Notes: generated by a model from the letters alone, not told the origin. 64,000 bases of DNA from Burkholderia aenigmatica (GCF_902499175.1 NZ_CABVQC010000025.1:42304-106303); one strand, 5' to 3'; positions 25,053 to 33,439 are shown, counted from the stretch's first letter. A program made the numbers and translations.

Positions 25053-26027
25053 CTACACCTCCGGGAATTCGTCGTGCGTGCGGCCGTCGAGCAGTCGACC
25101 AGCGGCGCGCTTGCCGGCACGGTGGACCATCGCCCAACCGTCGCCGCTCGCCGCGCCGTGCGGGAAGTCCTCGACGCGGTATCCGCCCGGCGCAACACGG
25201 CCGTCGCGCGCGATCGCGGCGGTTTCGAAGCGGCCGGTGCCGAAGTCGCCAGAGCCCGGCGCCCATTCGCCGTGTTGTTTGAAATGGAATGGCACGCCGG
25301 CGGCCGCACATTGGTCGCGCAGATCGCGGGCCCAGTCAGGGTGCATCGGCCGCGCGCCGGAACCGCTTTCGCCGCCGACGATGACCCAGTCGATTCCGGG
25401 ATGGGCGCCGATGAGCCTTCGGCCATGCTCTGCAAGCAACCACGGATTCAACGTGACTGGCCCGAGCAGCGGCTCCATCGAAAGGAAGCGCACGCGCGCC
25501 GGTACCGCAAGTAGCTTTGGGATATCACGCTCGGCCTCGACCTGGTTGACGATCGTCGCGCCGATCGAGATACCCGGCCAGGGCAGCTCGTCCCACGTGT
25601 TGATCCCGCACGACAGTTCGTCGACGACTTCGTTGAGCATCGCGTGTGCGTTGCCGATCCGCTTCGTCAAGAGCGGCCAGTCGAGGTTCGGCGTCTTGGC
25701 GATCAACCTGAACAGGTCTACGCGCCATGCCGGATCGACCGCGTTGTCGAATACGTCAGCAAGCGACGCGCAGAACACGCGCTGGCGCCGGCCGTGCGCG
25801 GCGAAGAACTCGGCATGCGCTGCTTCCCATGCGAGCGGCTTGCGCCAGTTCGCCAGCGACGTGCGGCGGCGAGGCGCGCCGGGCCCCCAGTTCGCCGCCG
25901 TGCCGCCGGCGAAGCGCGCGTTGCGCGTCTCCGCGTAGCAGTGGTCGCAGCCCGGGCCGACCTTCTGGCAGCCTTCCCACGGGTTGAAGGTATGGTCGCA
26001 CCATTCGATTTTGGTGTTCTCGCTCAC
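25053..26027 (-). CDS. DUF5131 (phage Gp37/Gp68) protein
   Basis: This 324-residue protein of the DUF5131 family opens TKIEWCDHTFNPWEGC and has GPGCDHCYAE, a Cys arrangement resembling radical-SAM cluster sites. Later come FCASLADVFDN, SIGATIVNQ and WVIVGGESGSGARPM, all typical. The GTG start at 26027 has CAGGAG upstream. The enzymatic activity of the family is not established; iron-sulfur binding is inferred from the cysteines. It overlaps the upstream gene by four bases. Confidence 0.85.
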   Translation of the reverse strand: MSENTKIEWCDHTFNPWEGCQKVGPGCDHCYAETRNARFAGGTAANWGPGAPRRRTSLANWRKPLAWEAAHAEFFAAHGRRQRVFCASLADVFDNAVDPAWRVDLFRLIAKTPNLDWPLLTKRIGNAHAMLNEVVDELSCGINTWDELPWPGISIGATIVNQVEAERDIPKLLAVPARVRFLSMEPLLGPVTLNPWLLAEHGRRLIGAHPGIDWVIVGGESGSGARPMHPDWARDLRDQCAAAGVPFHFKQHGEWAPGSGDFGTGRFETAAIARDGRVAPGGYRVEDFPHGAASGDGWAMVHRAGKRAAGRLLDGRTHDEFPEV

Positions 26028-26782
26028 GGTGCGTCTCCTGCGCCGATGGCTTCGTACTTGGCTTTGGCTTCGCGGTAGTGTTCGTCGCAGCAGAAGCCTT
26101 GTCCCATCCAGAGCGAGGACGACGGATTGCCGCAGAAGCAGGCCGGCATGGGGTTCGCCTGGTTTGCGTTGAACCAGTACTGAGCATGCTTGCCGTGCGG
26201 CGCGTCGAAATCGGGGAGGTGGCCCGGACCGGCCAAGGTATTGACGATCCAGCTCAGGCCCGCTTCAGCGCCGTTGCCGTGCTGCCACTCGATAACGGCG
26301 GACTGCATGGCAACGGTTTGGTCGTGGATGATGTCCGACAGCGTCTTGATGAGAGACTCCGATCGCACGGCGTCGCGCGTCTCATGTTCTTCACGCTTCA
26401 GACGCTCGCGCATCGATTCGCGCTTCTTCTCGCGCACATACAGCGCGACCGGGCCGTCTTCGGTGTCGTAGATTTCGAGCAGCAGCCAGCCGTCGCCGGC
26501 CGGCGCGCTCGGCGTCCAGAAGCTGCAGTTCGTACTATTGGATGCGAAGTACTGGTCGTACGTGTCGCAATCGACGTCGTTCTCCATGTGGATGAAAGCG
26601 GCTTCGATATCGAAAGCGGCGAAGAACGTCTCGTAGTTCACGTCCTCGTCGAGGTACGGGACGGCCGGGTGCGACAGCATGCCTTCCTCGTCGCGCACGA
26701 TCTCGCGCGGCGTGAGAATCGCGTGGCGCAGCCCCTGGAGGTCGGCCGGCATAGCGGCGCGCGGGGTATCGGTGGTGGTCAT
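26024..26782 (-). CDS. Hypothetical early protein with Cys/His-rich end
   Basis: The protein has 252 residues from the ATG at 26782. It is acidic and mixed in the first half; the middle is highly charged (KKRESMRERLKREEHETRD). A Cys/His-rich segment near the C-terminus (ACFCGNPSSS, then GFCCDEHY) could bind zinc. It is in the leftward operon downstream of the retroelement. No family recognised. Confidence 0.6.
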   Translation of the reverse strand: MTTTDTPRAAMPADLQGLRHAILTPREIVRDEEGMLSHPAVPYLDEDVNYETFFAAFDIEAAFIHMENDVDCDTYDQYFASNSTNCSFWTPSAPAGDGWLLLEIYDTEDGPVALYVREKKRESMRERLKREEHETRDAVRSESLIKTLSDIIHDQTVAMQSAVIEWQHGNGAEAGLSWIVNTLAGPGHLPDFDAPHGKHAQYWFNANQANPMPACFCGNPSSSLWMGQGFCCDEHYREAKAKYEAIGAGDAP

Positions 26783-27174
26783 TGTTCCCGGCCCTCCATG
26801 TCGGCAGCGGTGATGACGTACTGGCGCACATTGACGACGCTGTAGAACGTCGGCTTCGCGTGCTTCTCGATCCAGCCGGCCAGCAGGGCATCGAGTTCGG
26901 CCCTTGCTTCCGGCATGACGTCCGGGTAGCCGTCCGCGTATTCGCCGACCTCGTCGTAGGCACGCTCGCCGATCATTTCGATCACGTCGTCGGCGTCGCA
27001 CAGGTGCTTGGTCTGGATCGGCGCGACTTCGCCAGTGAACACAATGTCGCCGACGGCCAGGTCGTCGTGCGTGTCGAGCAGCTCATCAAGCTCGTCCCAT
27101 GTGAAATCCTCGTTGTTGCGGCTCCAGACGACGCGCACATCTGCTGCCTGAGTGTTCTCGGTTTCGGTGGTCAT
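26779..27174 (-). CDS. Acidic hypothetical protein
   Basis: This 131-residue protein is very acidic in its first 100 residues (FTWDELDELLDTHDDLAVGD). It has no HTH, Cys cluster or membrane segment. It begins ten bases after the reverse transcriptase stop and overlaps the next gene by four bases. DNA mimicry is conceivable from the charge but not supported further. Confidence 0.55.
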   Translation of the reverse strand: MTTETENTQAADVRVVWSRNNEDFTWDELDELLDTHDDLAVGDIVFTGEVAPIQTKHLCDADDVIEMIGERAYDEVGEYADGYPDVMPEARAELDALLAGWIEKHAKPTFYSVVNVRQYVITAADMEGREQ

Positions 27175-27184
27175 GGAATAGTCC

Positions 27185-28330
27185 TCAGAAGGTTTTCGTA
27201 AGATCTCGATCGACGGCTTTCCCCATCGAACGCAGGAGGTTCGCGAGGCTTGCGCGATCGCAGTGGCTGGAGGTTGCTTGCCGCAGTAGGCCGAAGTACG
27301 AATTCGCGACCGGCATCAGGTCGCCGGCCGACGTCTCGGCGACACGCCGCAATGCTTCGTTGCGCGTGCGCTTCCGCGTCTCGCGGCGCCATGGCTTGAT
27401 GACCTGGCCGACGAAGTCGATGCCACGGTCGATCGGCTGCAGGATGGTCTTGCGCGGGTTGATCTGCGCGCCGAGCCGTTCCGGCAGGAACGCTGTGACG
27501 TCCGCGAGAATCTCGTTCAGCCGCGCCGGCGAGTCGTGCAGGAACACGAAGTCGTCGACGTAGCGGACGTAGTGCCGCGCGCCGAGCGTGTGCTTCGCGC
27601 GCTGGTCGAGTACGTCGAGGTAGACGTTCGCGAAGAACTGGCTCGACAGGTTCCCGATCGGCAGGCCGAGGTCAGGCGCCTGTTCGAGTAACCGTTTGTG
27701 GGGTGGCACGAGCTCCATCATGGCGGGGTCGCCGTGGTACTCGTAGTCGCCCCGTGGATCGTGCATCAGCACGGTTTCGGTCAGCGATCGCCAGAACGGC
27801 TCGCAGATCTTCGCGAGCAGCAGGTCGCGCAGGATCAGCTTGTCGATGCTGACGAAGAAGTTCGCGAGATCGCACTTCAGGTAGAACGCGCGCTTCGACC
27901 AGTTTTGCGTGATCGACCGAACCTTCGATTCGAGGCGCTGCGCGGCGTACAGCGTGCCGCGCCCCTTGATGCAGGCGCAGGAATCGGCGATGAAAGACCG
28001 TTCGAAGCGCGGGCCGATCCGGTTGTACAGCAGGTGGTGCACGATGCGATCGCGAAACGCAGCCGCCCAGACTTCGCGCGGCTTCGGTCGCGTGATGACG
28101 AAGCACTTCGAGCGGCCGGGTGTGTAACTGCCGTCGGCCAGCTCGTCGTACAGGCGGCGCAGGTTGCGTTCGAGCCGCATTTCGAACGCGAGCGCTGCAT
28201 TGCTGTTTCGCTTCGTTCGCCGGCAGTCGAGATACGCTTCGACCAGCTCGGCGAACGAAATTGGCCCTCGATCTGCGGACGGCGCGGGCGCGCAACTCGT
28301 TGTTCTGGTGGTTGTTGTTCTGGTTGCCAT
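27185..28330 (-). CDS. Diversity-generating retroelement reverse transcriptase
   Basis: The catalytic motif is RYVDDFVFL near residue 260. The segment before it, LPIGNLSSQFFANVY, carries the SQ of DGR-type enzymes in place of the QG...SP of other bacterial RTs. The N-terminus aligns in layout with Bordetella Brt. The start is uncertain: no ATG, GTG or TTG lies between the template repeat and the conserved core, and the nearest in-frame ATG (28330) is inside the template repeat. The frame stays open to 28618. It copies the TR RNA and misreads adenines. Confidence 0.93.
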   Translation of the reverse strand: MATRTTTTRTTSCAPAPSADRGPISFAELVEAYLDCRRTKRNSNAALAFEMRLERNLRRLYDELADGSYTPGRSKCFVITRPKPREVWAAAFRDRIVHHLLYNRIGPRFERSFIADSCACIKGRGTLYAAQRLESKVRSITQNWSKRAFYLKCDLANFFVSIDKLILRDLLLAKICEPFWRSLTETVLMHDPRGDYEYHGDPAMMELVPPHKRLLEQAPDLGLPIGNLSSQFFANVYLDVLDQRAKHTLGARHYVRYVDDFVFLHDSPARLNEILADVTAFLPERLGAQINPRKTILQPIDRGIDFVGQVIKPWRRETRKRTRNEALRRVAETSAGDLMPVANSYFGLLRQATSSHCDRASLANLLRSMGKAVDRDLTKTF

Positions 28331-28360
28331 TGTTGAAGTTCTGGTACCACGCCCAGCCGG
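28271..28360 (-). repeat. DGR template repeat (TR)
   Basis: This 90-nt repeat lies between avd and the RT core and is shared with three variable repeats. In coding orientation it holds eight AAC codons and one AAT in its central part, the adenine-rich design that yields many substitutions without stop codons. Its last 29 bases (27 in frame reading ELRARAVRR) match all VRs exactly. Its virtual translation begins GWAWYQNFNNGNQ. It serves as the RNA template for mutagenic copying. Confidence 0.95.
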
Positions 28361-28523
28361 AGGTATCGTGCGATCTACGTCGCCCGACCGATTTCTCAGC
28401 CGGGAAACTGCGCTGGACCTTTCCGCACGCCGGCGGCCGGTTTCCTCATTGCGCATGGCGGTGGCCTTGTGGGCCAGCGGCACGACCAGATTGATATATC
28501 GCTCAGCCGCGAAGGCCTTGACC

Positions 28524-28880
28524 TTAGCGGAGCGGGCGACGGTTTGCGGCGTTCTTCCAGCCGTTGGCCTGCTTCCCGATGCTCGTCGTTTTCTCGACGG
28601 CAGCTGCGTAGCCTTCACGCGCGATCAGTCGCTTGTCCATGCTGAGCCGAAGCAGCAGCTCGATCACCTGCAGGCGCTCGAGTAATTCGGCCAGGTGCGG
28701 TGCCTTTTCGGCCGCGACGTTTGCGCGGAACACCAACACCATGATCTCGATGCACTCCGCGCTGATCTTCTCGCCGATGCTGCGTTTGAAGTCGCGGGGC
28801 ATGTTCTTGACCAGGGTGGTGACGTCATCGAGCAGCCCGTAGGCCGCTCGATATATCGGGAGTTGGTTGTGCAGGGCCAC
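28524..28880 (-). CDS. avd: Accessory variability determinant (Avd), four-helix bundle
   Basis: The 118-residue protein is basic, helical and typical of Avd: YRAAYGLLDDVTTLVKNMPR, FKRSIGEKISAECIEIM and LLRLSMDKRLIAREGY. The start is a GTG at 28880. Avd forms a pentamer that binds the RT and the TR RNA and is needed for homing in Bordetella phage BPP-1. The order here (target, avd, TR, RT) is the same as in that phage. The stop at 28524 precedes the TR by 164 bases. Confidence 0.92.
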   Translation of the reverse strand: MALHNQLPIYRAAYGLLDDVTTLVKNMPRDFKRSIGEKISAECIEIMVLVFRANVAAEKAPHLAELLERLQVIELLLRLSMDKRLIAREGYAAAVEKTTSIGKQANGWKNAANRRPLR

Positions 28881-28894
28881 GGTGGGTTAAATGA

Positions 28895-29359
28895 TCAAAA
28901 AACTGAAGGGATAAATCTGCGGACGGCGCGGGCGCGCAACTCGTAGTTCTGGGGGCTGTCGTCCTGGCTGCCAGTGCCGAAGTACGGGAACCACGCCCAG
29001 CCGGAGTTCGATTCGTGGCGCTCGCCCGACCAGTAATAGGCCGGCTCGAACTCGCCCTTCAGGTTCGCGAACAGGAGCGATTGCTCCCGCCGCGTCGGCA
29101 GTTCGCCGCCACGTTCGGCGGCCCAGGCCTTCGCCGCTTCCCAGTCCAGATCTTCGGCATCGCCCGGCAGGAGAATCAGGTAGTGGCTCAACGATCCGTC
29201 TTCGAGGAGGATCTGCCCGGCGATACGCTCGCCGGCTGCGAGCGGGATCGTGACGGCGTCGACGAGGTACTCGGTCGCGCGCGGCTGCTTCTTGAACTCG
29301 TCGATCATCGCGCCGATGCGCGCGTGATCTGCTTCGATCTGTTCCAGCGTGATCGTCAT
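28895..29359 (-). CDS. DGR target protein 1 (variable C-type-lectin-like)
   Basis: This 154-residue target has a helical N-terminal extension (residues 1 to 35), then a core shared with its two paralogues: HYLILLPGD, then AAERGGELPTR, then AYYWSGE. The C-terminal variable region starts GWAWFPYFGTGSQDD and ends ELRARAVRR, with five extra residues beyond the repeat. The core and VR resemble DUF1566/C-type-lectin DGR targets. No signal peptide or membrane segment is seen. It lies directly before avd. Confidence 0.9.
   Translation of the reverse strand: MTITLEQIEADHARIGAMIDEFKKQPRATEYLVDAVTIPLAAGERIAGQILLEDGSLSHYLILLPGDAEDLDWEAAKAWAAERGGELPTRREQSLLFANLKGEFEPAYYWSGERHESNSGWAWFPYFGTGSQDDSPQNYELRARAVRRFIPSVF
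28915..29004 (-). repeat. DGR variable repeat 1 (VR1)
   Basis: 90 nt, aligned without gaps to the TR. It differs at 12 positions, all at adenines of the TR coding strand. The 29 bases at the 3' side (coding sense) and the 13 at the 5' side are identical to TR. Confidence 0.95.
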
Positions 29360-29389
29360 TGCATGCTCCGATTGTGAATGGATGAATGG

Positions 29390-29752
29390 TTAAATCGACA
29401 ATCTGCGGACGGCGCGGGCGCGCAACTCGGTGTCCTGGTGGCCGTAGCACTGGTGGCCAGTGCCGAAGTGCTGGTACCACGCCCAGCCGGCGTAATCCGG
29501 GTCGTCGTCCGGCGTGTTCGACCAGTACGCGGCCTTCTCGAACAGGTCTCGGTGCTGCTCGTATGCGATCACGAGCTCGGCGCGCGTCGGAAGATCCCCG
29601 CCGCGGCTCTTGGCCCAGTCCATCTGCTCCTGCCAGGTCCCGCGATCGTTCTCGCCGGGCAGCAGGATCGTGTGCGTGACGTCGCCGTTCTTGTCGACGA
29701 AGCCACCGAGGTAGATCTCGCCTTCGGCGAGCGTGGGAAGCTGGATCTGCAT
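29390..29752 (-). CDS. DGR target protein 2 (variable C-type-lectin-like)
   Basis: The protein has 120 residues from the ATG at 29752 (GGAGA upstream). It shares the core of target 1 and especially target 3: GEIYLGGFVD, THTILLPGEN, GGDLPTRAELV and KAAYWSN. The variable end reads GWAWYQHFGTGHQCYGHQ and finishes RAVRRLSI. It lacks the N-terminal extension of target 1. It is 30 bases upstream of target 1 in the same transcript. No export signal. Confidence 0.9.
   Translation of the reverse strand: MQIQLPTLAEGEIYLGGFVDKNGDVTHTILLPGENDRGTWQEQMDWAKSRGGDLPTRAELVIAYEQHRDLFEKAAYWSNTPDDDPDYAGWAWYQHFGTGHQCYGHQDTELRARAVRRLSI
29401..29490 (-). repeat. DGR variable repeat 2 (VR2)
   Basis: 90 nt, gap-free match to the TR with 12 differences, all at TR adenines (coding strand). 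The changed set differs from VR1 and VR3, so the copies were diversified separately. Confidence 0.95.
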
Positions 29753-29770
29753 GGTTTCTCCGGAAAAGAG

Positions 29771-29792
29771 AAGGGCGCCGATCGGCGCCCTT
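29771..29792 (-). terminator. Perfect 22-bp palindrome before the DGR cassette
   Basis: The palindrome reads AAGGGCGCC and its complement around GATC, followed on the leftward strand by CTCTTTTCC. It lies between the regulator gene at 29.84 kb and DGR target 2, only 19 bases before the target 2 start. Two CCGCGCGG copies that can pair lie just upstream (29801 to 29828). It may end or attenuate the operon before the cassette. Confidence 0.7.
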
Positions 29793-29841
29793 CGAATGCC
29801 GCGCGGACCGAGGTAAGCCGCGCGGGTTAGGCTCTGTTGAA

Positions 29842-30465
29842 TCAGCGTGGCATCCACTGCGTGCCGCGCACGATCCGGCCCACCGGTTCGAGCACGAGCA
29901 CCTCGGATTCTTGTTCACTGCGCACGAGCGCGCTGCCGCGGCGCTGCGCGAGTTCGAGTGACGTGTGACGCTGCGGCTTACACGTGCGGCCGACCGTCAC
30001 AAACAGCGGCGCGCGGGCGCCGACCGGGCCGAGCGTCAGCTCGTCGATACGCGCCTCGAGCGTCGCGGCGTTCGCGCGCCAGGTGTCGGCCTTCAGATGC
30101 GCGGCGTCGCGCTCGGCGGTGAGGCGCTCGATGTCGGCGCGCAGGTCCGCGATGATCCGCGCGACGTCGATGACGCCGGTGTTCGGGTCCAGCGACTTCT
30201 CGACGAGGCCGACGGATGCCAGCGCTGGCGCGGCTGCGGCCGGCGGCGTGTTGCCGGGCGGCGGGGGCGTCTGCACTGCGCGCGCGAGCCAGTACACGTA
30301 TTCGTTTCCGCCGCCGGCGCGCTTCTCGCGCTCAACCAACCCGTCTCCGAGCATGCGGTTCAGCTCCTTCGTCACGTCGAGCTGCGGAAGCCCTGTTCCG
30401 GTCGCCACGGCCTTTGCCGTGGCTTCCGACGTATCAGCGAGATACCGCTCAATGTCCTCTCTCAC
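29842..30465 (-). CDS. Winged-helix protein with coiled coil, phage regulator-like
   Basis: This 207-residue protein has an N-terminal winged-helix-like segment (residues 1 to 60: EATAKAVATGTGLPQLDVTK, ELNRMLGDGLVERE), a Pro/Ala-rich linker and a coiled coil at about 100 to 145 (ADLRADIERLTAERDAAHLK). The C-terminus is basic. It overlaps the SMC-like ATPase gene by four bases. Probably a DNA-binding accessory of the recombination operon; family not certain. Confidence 0.6.
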   Translation of the reverse strand: MREDIERYLADTSEATAKAVATGTGLPQLDVTKELNRMLGDGLVEREKRAGGGNEYVYWLARAVQTPPPPGNTPPAAAAPALASVGLVEKSLDPNTGVIDVARIIADLRADIERLTAERDAAHLKADTWRANAATLEARIDELTLGPVGARAPLFVTVGRTCKPQRHTSLELAQRRGSALVRSEQESEVLVLEPVGRIVRGTQWMPR

Positions 30466-32228
30466 GCTGCCTCCCGTACTTCGCGCGGCGCGGTAGCGCC
30501 GACCTGTCCATCCTCGACCCAGAATGCCTCGATGCCATCCGGCAGGCCGGCCGGCGCCGCCTTCAGGCTCATGAACACGAGCGCCGTGTCGATCTGGCCG
30601 GTGTAGGCGAGATCATCGAGCCAGTAGAGCAGCCGGTCGCGTTCCGGCCCGACCAGCACGTCGGCGCGATCGAGCACGAGCAGCTTCAGGCCTGAGAAGA
30701 GGCTGATCGCTGCAGCGATGTGCGCGTCGACGCGCCAGCGTTCCGATTCGGACAGCAGGGCGTACGCGCGGCCGTCGGCGAGAACTTCCATCTCCGGCGT
30801 GATCGTCACGTCGGCCCATTCGGACATCTCGGCCAGGTCCGTCAGGCGCTCGTTCATCGGTGTGAGCGCTTCGCTGAGCAGGTCGGCCGGGATGCCGTTG
30901 GGCGCGAGCGCGTCGGCGATCGCCTCGTAGGCTGCAACGTCTTCGTGCAACGCCGCAGCCTGCTTTGCCAGATCGGCAGCGCCGGCGGCGCGCCGCTCGA
31001 TTTCACGAAGCGTCGCAATCTCGGTGTCGAGCTGCTTGCGGCGGCGCTGAAGGTCGGCCAGCTCCGAGCGCGCGGCGTCGCCGCTCTCTCGGGCGGCGGC
31101 CGCGCCGCTGTCATCCGCGTCGTCTTCGAGCGCCCGCAGCTGCGTCGCGGCCGATTCAGCTGCTTCGACGTCACGTTTCCGGTTCGCGGCCGCGTTTTGC
31201 AGCGTCTTCAGGCCCTGCTCATACTCGGGCAGCTTCGCGGCCGCGTCGGCGTCGCGCGCGCCAGCTGCAGCCGTCGCCGACAGTACGCCGTTGAGGTAGC
31301 GCAAGAGCGCACCGCATTCCGGGCAAGAGCATTCGGTTCCGGCCGGCGCCGCGCCGGCGAGCACACGAAGCGCTTCGACCTTGGGCAGGAATTCGGCGAC
31401 CTGCTCGTCGGCGAGCTGCGCGAGCTCGACCGCTTTCGCGTAACCGGCGGTGCGAGTGCGCAGGTCGGCAATTTTCGACGCCCGCGCACGTGCCGCGGTG
31501 TCCGCCGCGTCGGCTGCGCCGATCTGCTGCTGCAGTTCGCCGATCCGGTCGTCGAGCGCCGCGCGGTCGCCCGTGAGCTTCCGCAACGCTGCTTCGTCGA
31601 ACTCGACCGCCGCCGGCCGCCAGGTGGCTGCCTTCTGGCTGCCGTACGTTTCTCCGGTCGCGTTGCGCCATGACTGCTTCGCGCCGCGCGCGCGGTCGGC
31701 GGCTTCCTTCTGCGCTGCTTCGAAGCCGGCGCGCAACATCGGCGTGACGGCTGCGAGCCGCGCGGCGGCCGCCGCTGGCAACGCATCGGCGCGAAGCCCG
31801 AGCTTCTCGAGCAGCCGGAGGCGCATTTCGTCGACGCCGATCTTCACGCCCATCAGGTCGTACAAGAAAGCCCGGCGCTCGGCTGCACCGAGATGTGCGA
31901 AGCGCTGCGCGTCGAGCACCAGAAGCAGGCGCGGATCTTCGGCGAGCTCGCGCTTCAGCTTCCCCGACGGCAGCATGACGCTGTTCGCCTGGTCGCCGCA
32001 CGCGACGACGATCTGGCCGGCGTCCGCGCCCTCGGTGACGAGCGCGCCGTATTCCTTCTTCAGCGCGACGCGCACGGTGTCGCCGGTCAACGCCATGCGC
32101 ACGGCTTCCTGCAGACTGCTCTTACCGGCGCCGTTCGGTCCGGCGAAGAGCGCGACGGGCTTCGACAGCCGCAGGTCTGCGGCATGGATCCCGAGCACTT
32201 TCGAGACGTAGATGTCGGTGATCTTCAT
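30462..32228 (-). CDS. SMC/SbcC-like ATPase with zinc-hook motif
   Basis: This 588-residue ATPase has a Walker A at residues 30 to 38 (GPNGAGKSS), long coiled coils and a CSCPECG hook near residue 300 resembling the CxxC of Rad50/SbcC. The C-terminal ATPase lobe has LLVLDRADVLV near 515, where the usual Walker B Asp-Glu is Asp-Arg. It neighbours RecT- and Cas4/RecB-like genes and is probably the ATPase partner of a phage recombination nuclease. The missing Glu is unusual and may alter hydrolysis. Confidence 0.82.
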   Translation of the reverse strand: MKITDIYVSKVLGIHAADLRLSKPVALFAGPNGAGKSSLQEAVRMALTGDTVRVALKKEYGALVTEGADAGQIVVACGDQANSVMLPSGKLKRELAEDPRLLLVLDAQRFAHLGAAERRAFLYDLMGVKIGVDEMRLRLLEKLGLRADALPAAAAARLAAVTPMLRAGFEAAQKEAADRARGAKQSWRNATGETYGSQKAATWRPAAVEFDEAALRKLTGDRAALDDRIGELQQQIGAADAADTAARARASKIADLRTRTAGYAKAVELAQLADEQVAEFLPKVEALRVLAGAAPAGTECSCPECGALLRYLNGVLSATAAAGARDADAAAKLPEYEQGLKTLQNAAANRKRDVEAAESAATQLRALEDDADDSGAAAARESGDAARSELADLQRRRKQLDTEIATLREIERRAAGAADLAKQAAALHEDVAAYEAIADALAPNGIPADLLSEALTPMNERLTDLAEMSEWADVTITPEMEVLADGRAYALLSESERWRVDAHIAAAISLFSGLKLLVLDRADVLVGPERDRLLYWLDDLAYTGQIDTALVFMSLKAAPAGLPDGIEAFWVEDGQVGATAPREVREAA

Positions 32229-32240
32229 GGGAGGTTCCAG

Positions 32241-33425
32241 TTAGTCGGCGCTGATCGGCGCGCGCGCGCGGCGCGGCGCACCGGAGCGCGGCTGTTGCTG
32301 CGTCTGTTCGGCGGCAGCTGTGATGGCGCGCATGCGCGCCGATGCCGCCGCGTTCAGGTCTGCCTTCGCGGCCTCGTCCGGCACGCCCGCGATCGCGCTG
32401 CGCGCGAGGTCGAGATCTTCGGCAGTCGCGGCGGATTCGATGTCCTCGCGGATGCCGCGCACCAGGCCCTCGACGTCGAACTCGAAACCGCCTTGGCTCT
32501 GACCGGCGCCGGTGCGAGGCTCGTCCTGGTCGTCGACCGGATCGGCCTGCGCGGCAGCCGGTGCGGCGTCGGTCTGCGGTTCGGGCGCGTGCCCGGTCTG
32601 AGCCGGCGCTGTGTCGCGCGGCACTTCGTCGGCAGGTTGGACGCGGCTGCCGCGCAGCTCATCCAGCGTCGCGCGGTTCACGGAGTAGCTGCCGTCGTCG
32701 TGCACGTCGACAATGTCTGCTGCCTCTTCGACTGTCGTCAGACCCATCAGCAGCTCGGGCGCGTACAGCTTCCCGAAGAACGACGCCGTGCGGTAGCGCA
32801 GCATGACCTCGTCCATGGTCTGCCACTTGCTGCCGTTCTTCGTGTACCAGCCTTCCTTGACCGCCATCTCGATCGACACGGCAGGCGACTCGATGCGCTC
32901 GCCCGTTTCCTTCTCGATAGCCCACGCGACGCAGACCTTGTCGGTGATCGGCACGCTGATCGTGCGCTTCTGACGCTGGTTGTTCTCCCAGAACGTTTCG
33001 ACGTAGTCGACGTTCTTCGCGCCGAGCACCTTGATGTCGAAGCGCAGCGGCGAGAAGCGGCCGCAGCCGTTTACCGCGGCGATGATCCACTGTGAGGACC
33101 ACGACGGCCGGCCCTCGACGATGTACAGGTTCTGCATCACCATCAGCGGATCGGCGCCCATTCGCTGCGCCATGTTCAGCGCCACGACGGCGTTCGCGAG
33201 CGCGTTCGGGTTGTCGCGCGATTCCTTCACGTTGCCGTATTTATCGAGCTTCTCGATCACCTTGCGGTACGCGGCCGGCACGAGCGTCGACGACGCGAGC
33301 AGGTTAGCCGCACGCTGCATCAGCTCGAATGACTGCAGCGAACCGAAGCCGGGCGCGACGGCGGGGAGGTTGGCCTCGCGCGGAAGCGGCGAGCGAACGG
33401 ATTCCAGGGTGGTAGGCGTGGACAT
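32241..33425 (-). CDS. recT: RecT-family single-strand annealing protein
   Basis: The protein has 394 residues from the ATG at 33425. The core (residues 30 to 250) has NPNALANAVVALNMAQRMGA, PSWSSQWIIAAVNGCGRFSP and VMLRYRTASFFGKLYAPELL, typical of RecT/Bet-related phage proteins. The C-terminal 140 residues are acidic, Ala/Gln-rich and probably disordered. It anneals complementary strands during phage recombination, partnered with the adjacent exonuclease and ATPase. Confidence 0.85.
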   Translation of the reverse strand: MSTPTTLESVRSPLPREANLPAVAPGFGSLQSFELMQRAANLLASSTLVPAAYRKVIEKLDKYGNVKESRDNPNALANAVVALNMAQRMGADPLMVMQNLYIVEGRPSWSSQWIIAAVNGCGRFSPLRFDIKVLGAKNVDYVETFWENNQRQKRTISVPITDKVCVAWAIEKETGERIESPAVSIEMAVKEGWYTKNGSKWQTMDEVMLRYRTASFFGKLYAPELLMGLTTVEEAADIVDVHDDGSYSVNRATLDELRGSRVQPADEVPRDTAPAQTGHAPEPQTDAAPAAAQADPVDDQDEPRTGAGQSQGGFEFDVEGLVRGIREDIESAATAEDLDLARSAIAGVPDEAAKADLNAAASARMRAITAAAEQTQQQPRSGAPRRARAPISAD

Positions 33426-33439
33426 AGAGATCTCGCGGG

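Noticed and set aside
27185..28618. Reverse transcriptase as a group II intron or retron component
   Set aside because: There is no maturase or endonuclease domain, no intron fold or msr/msd repeat. Avd, TR and VRs with adenine-specific changes define it as a DGR enzyme.
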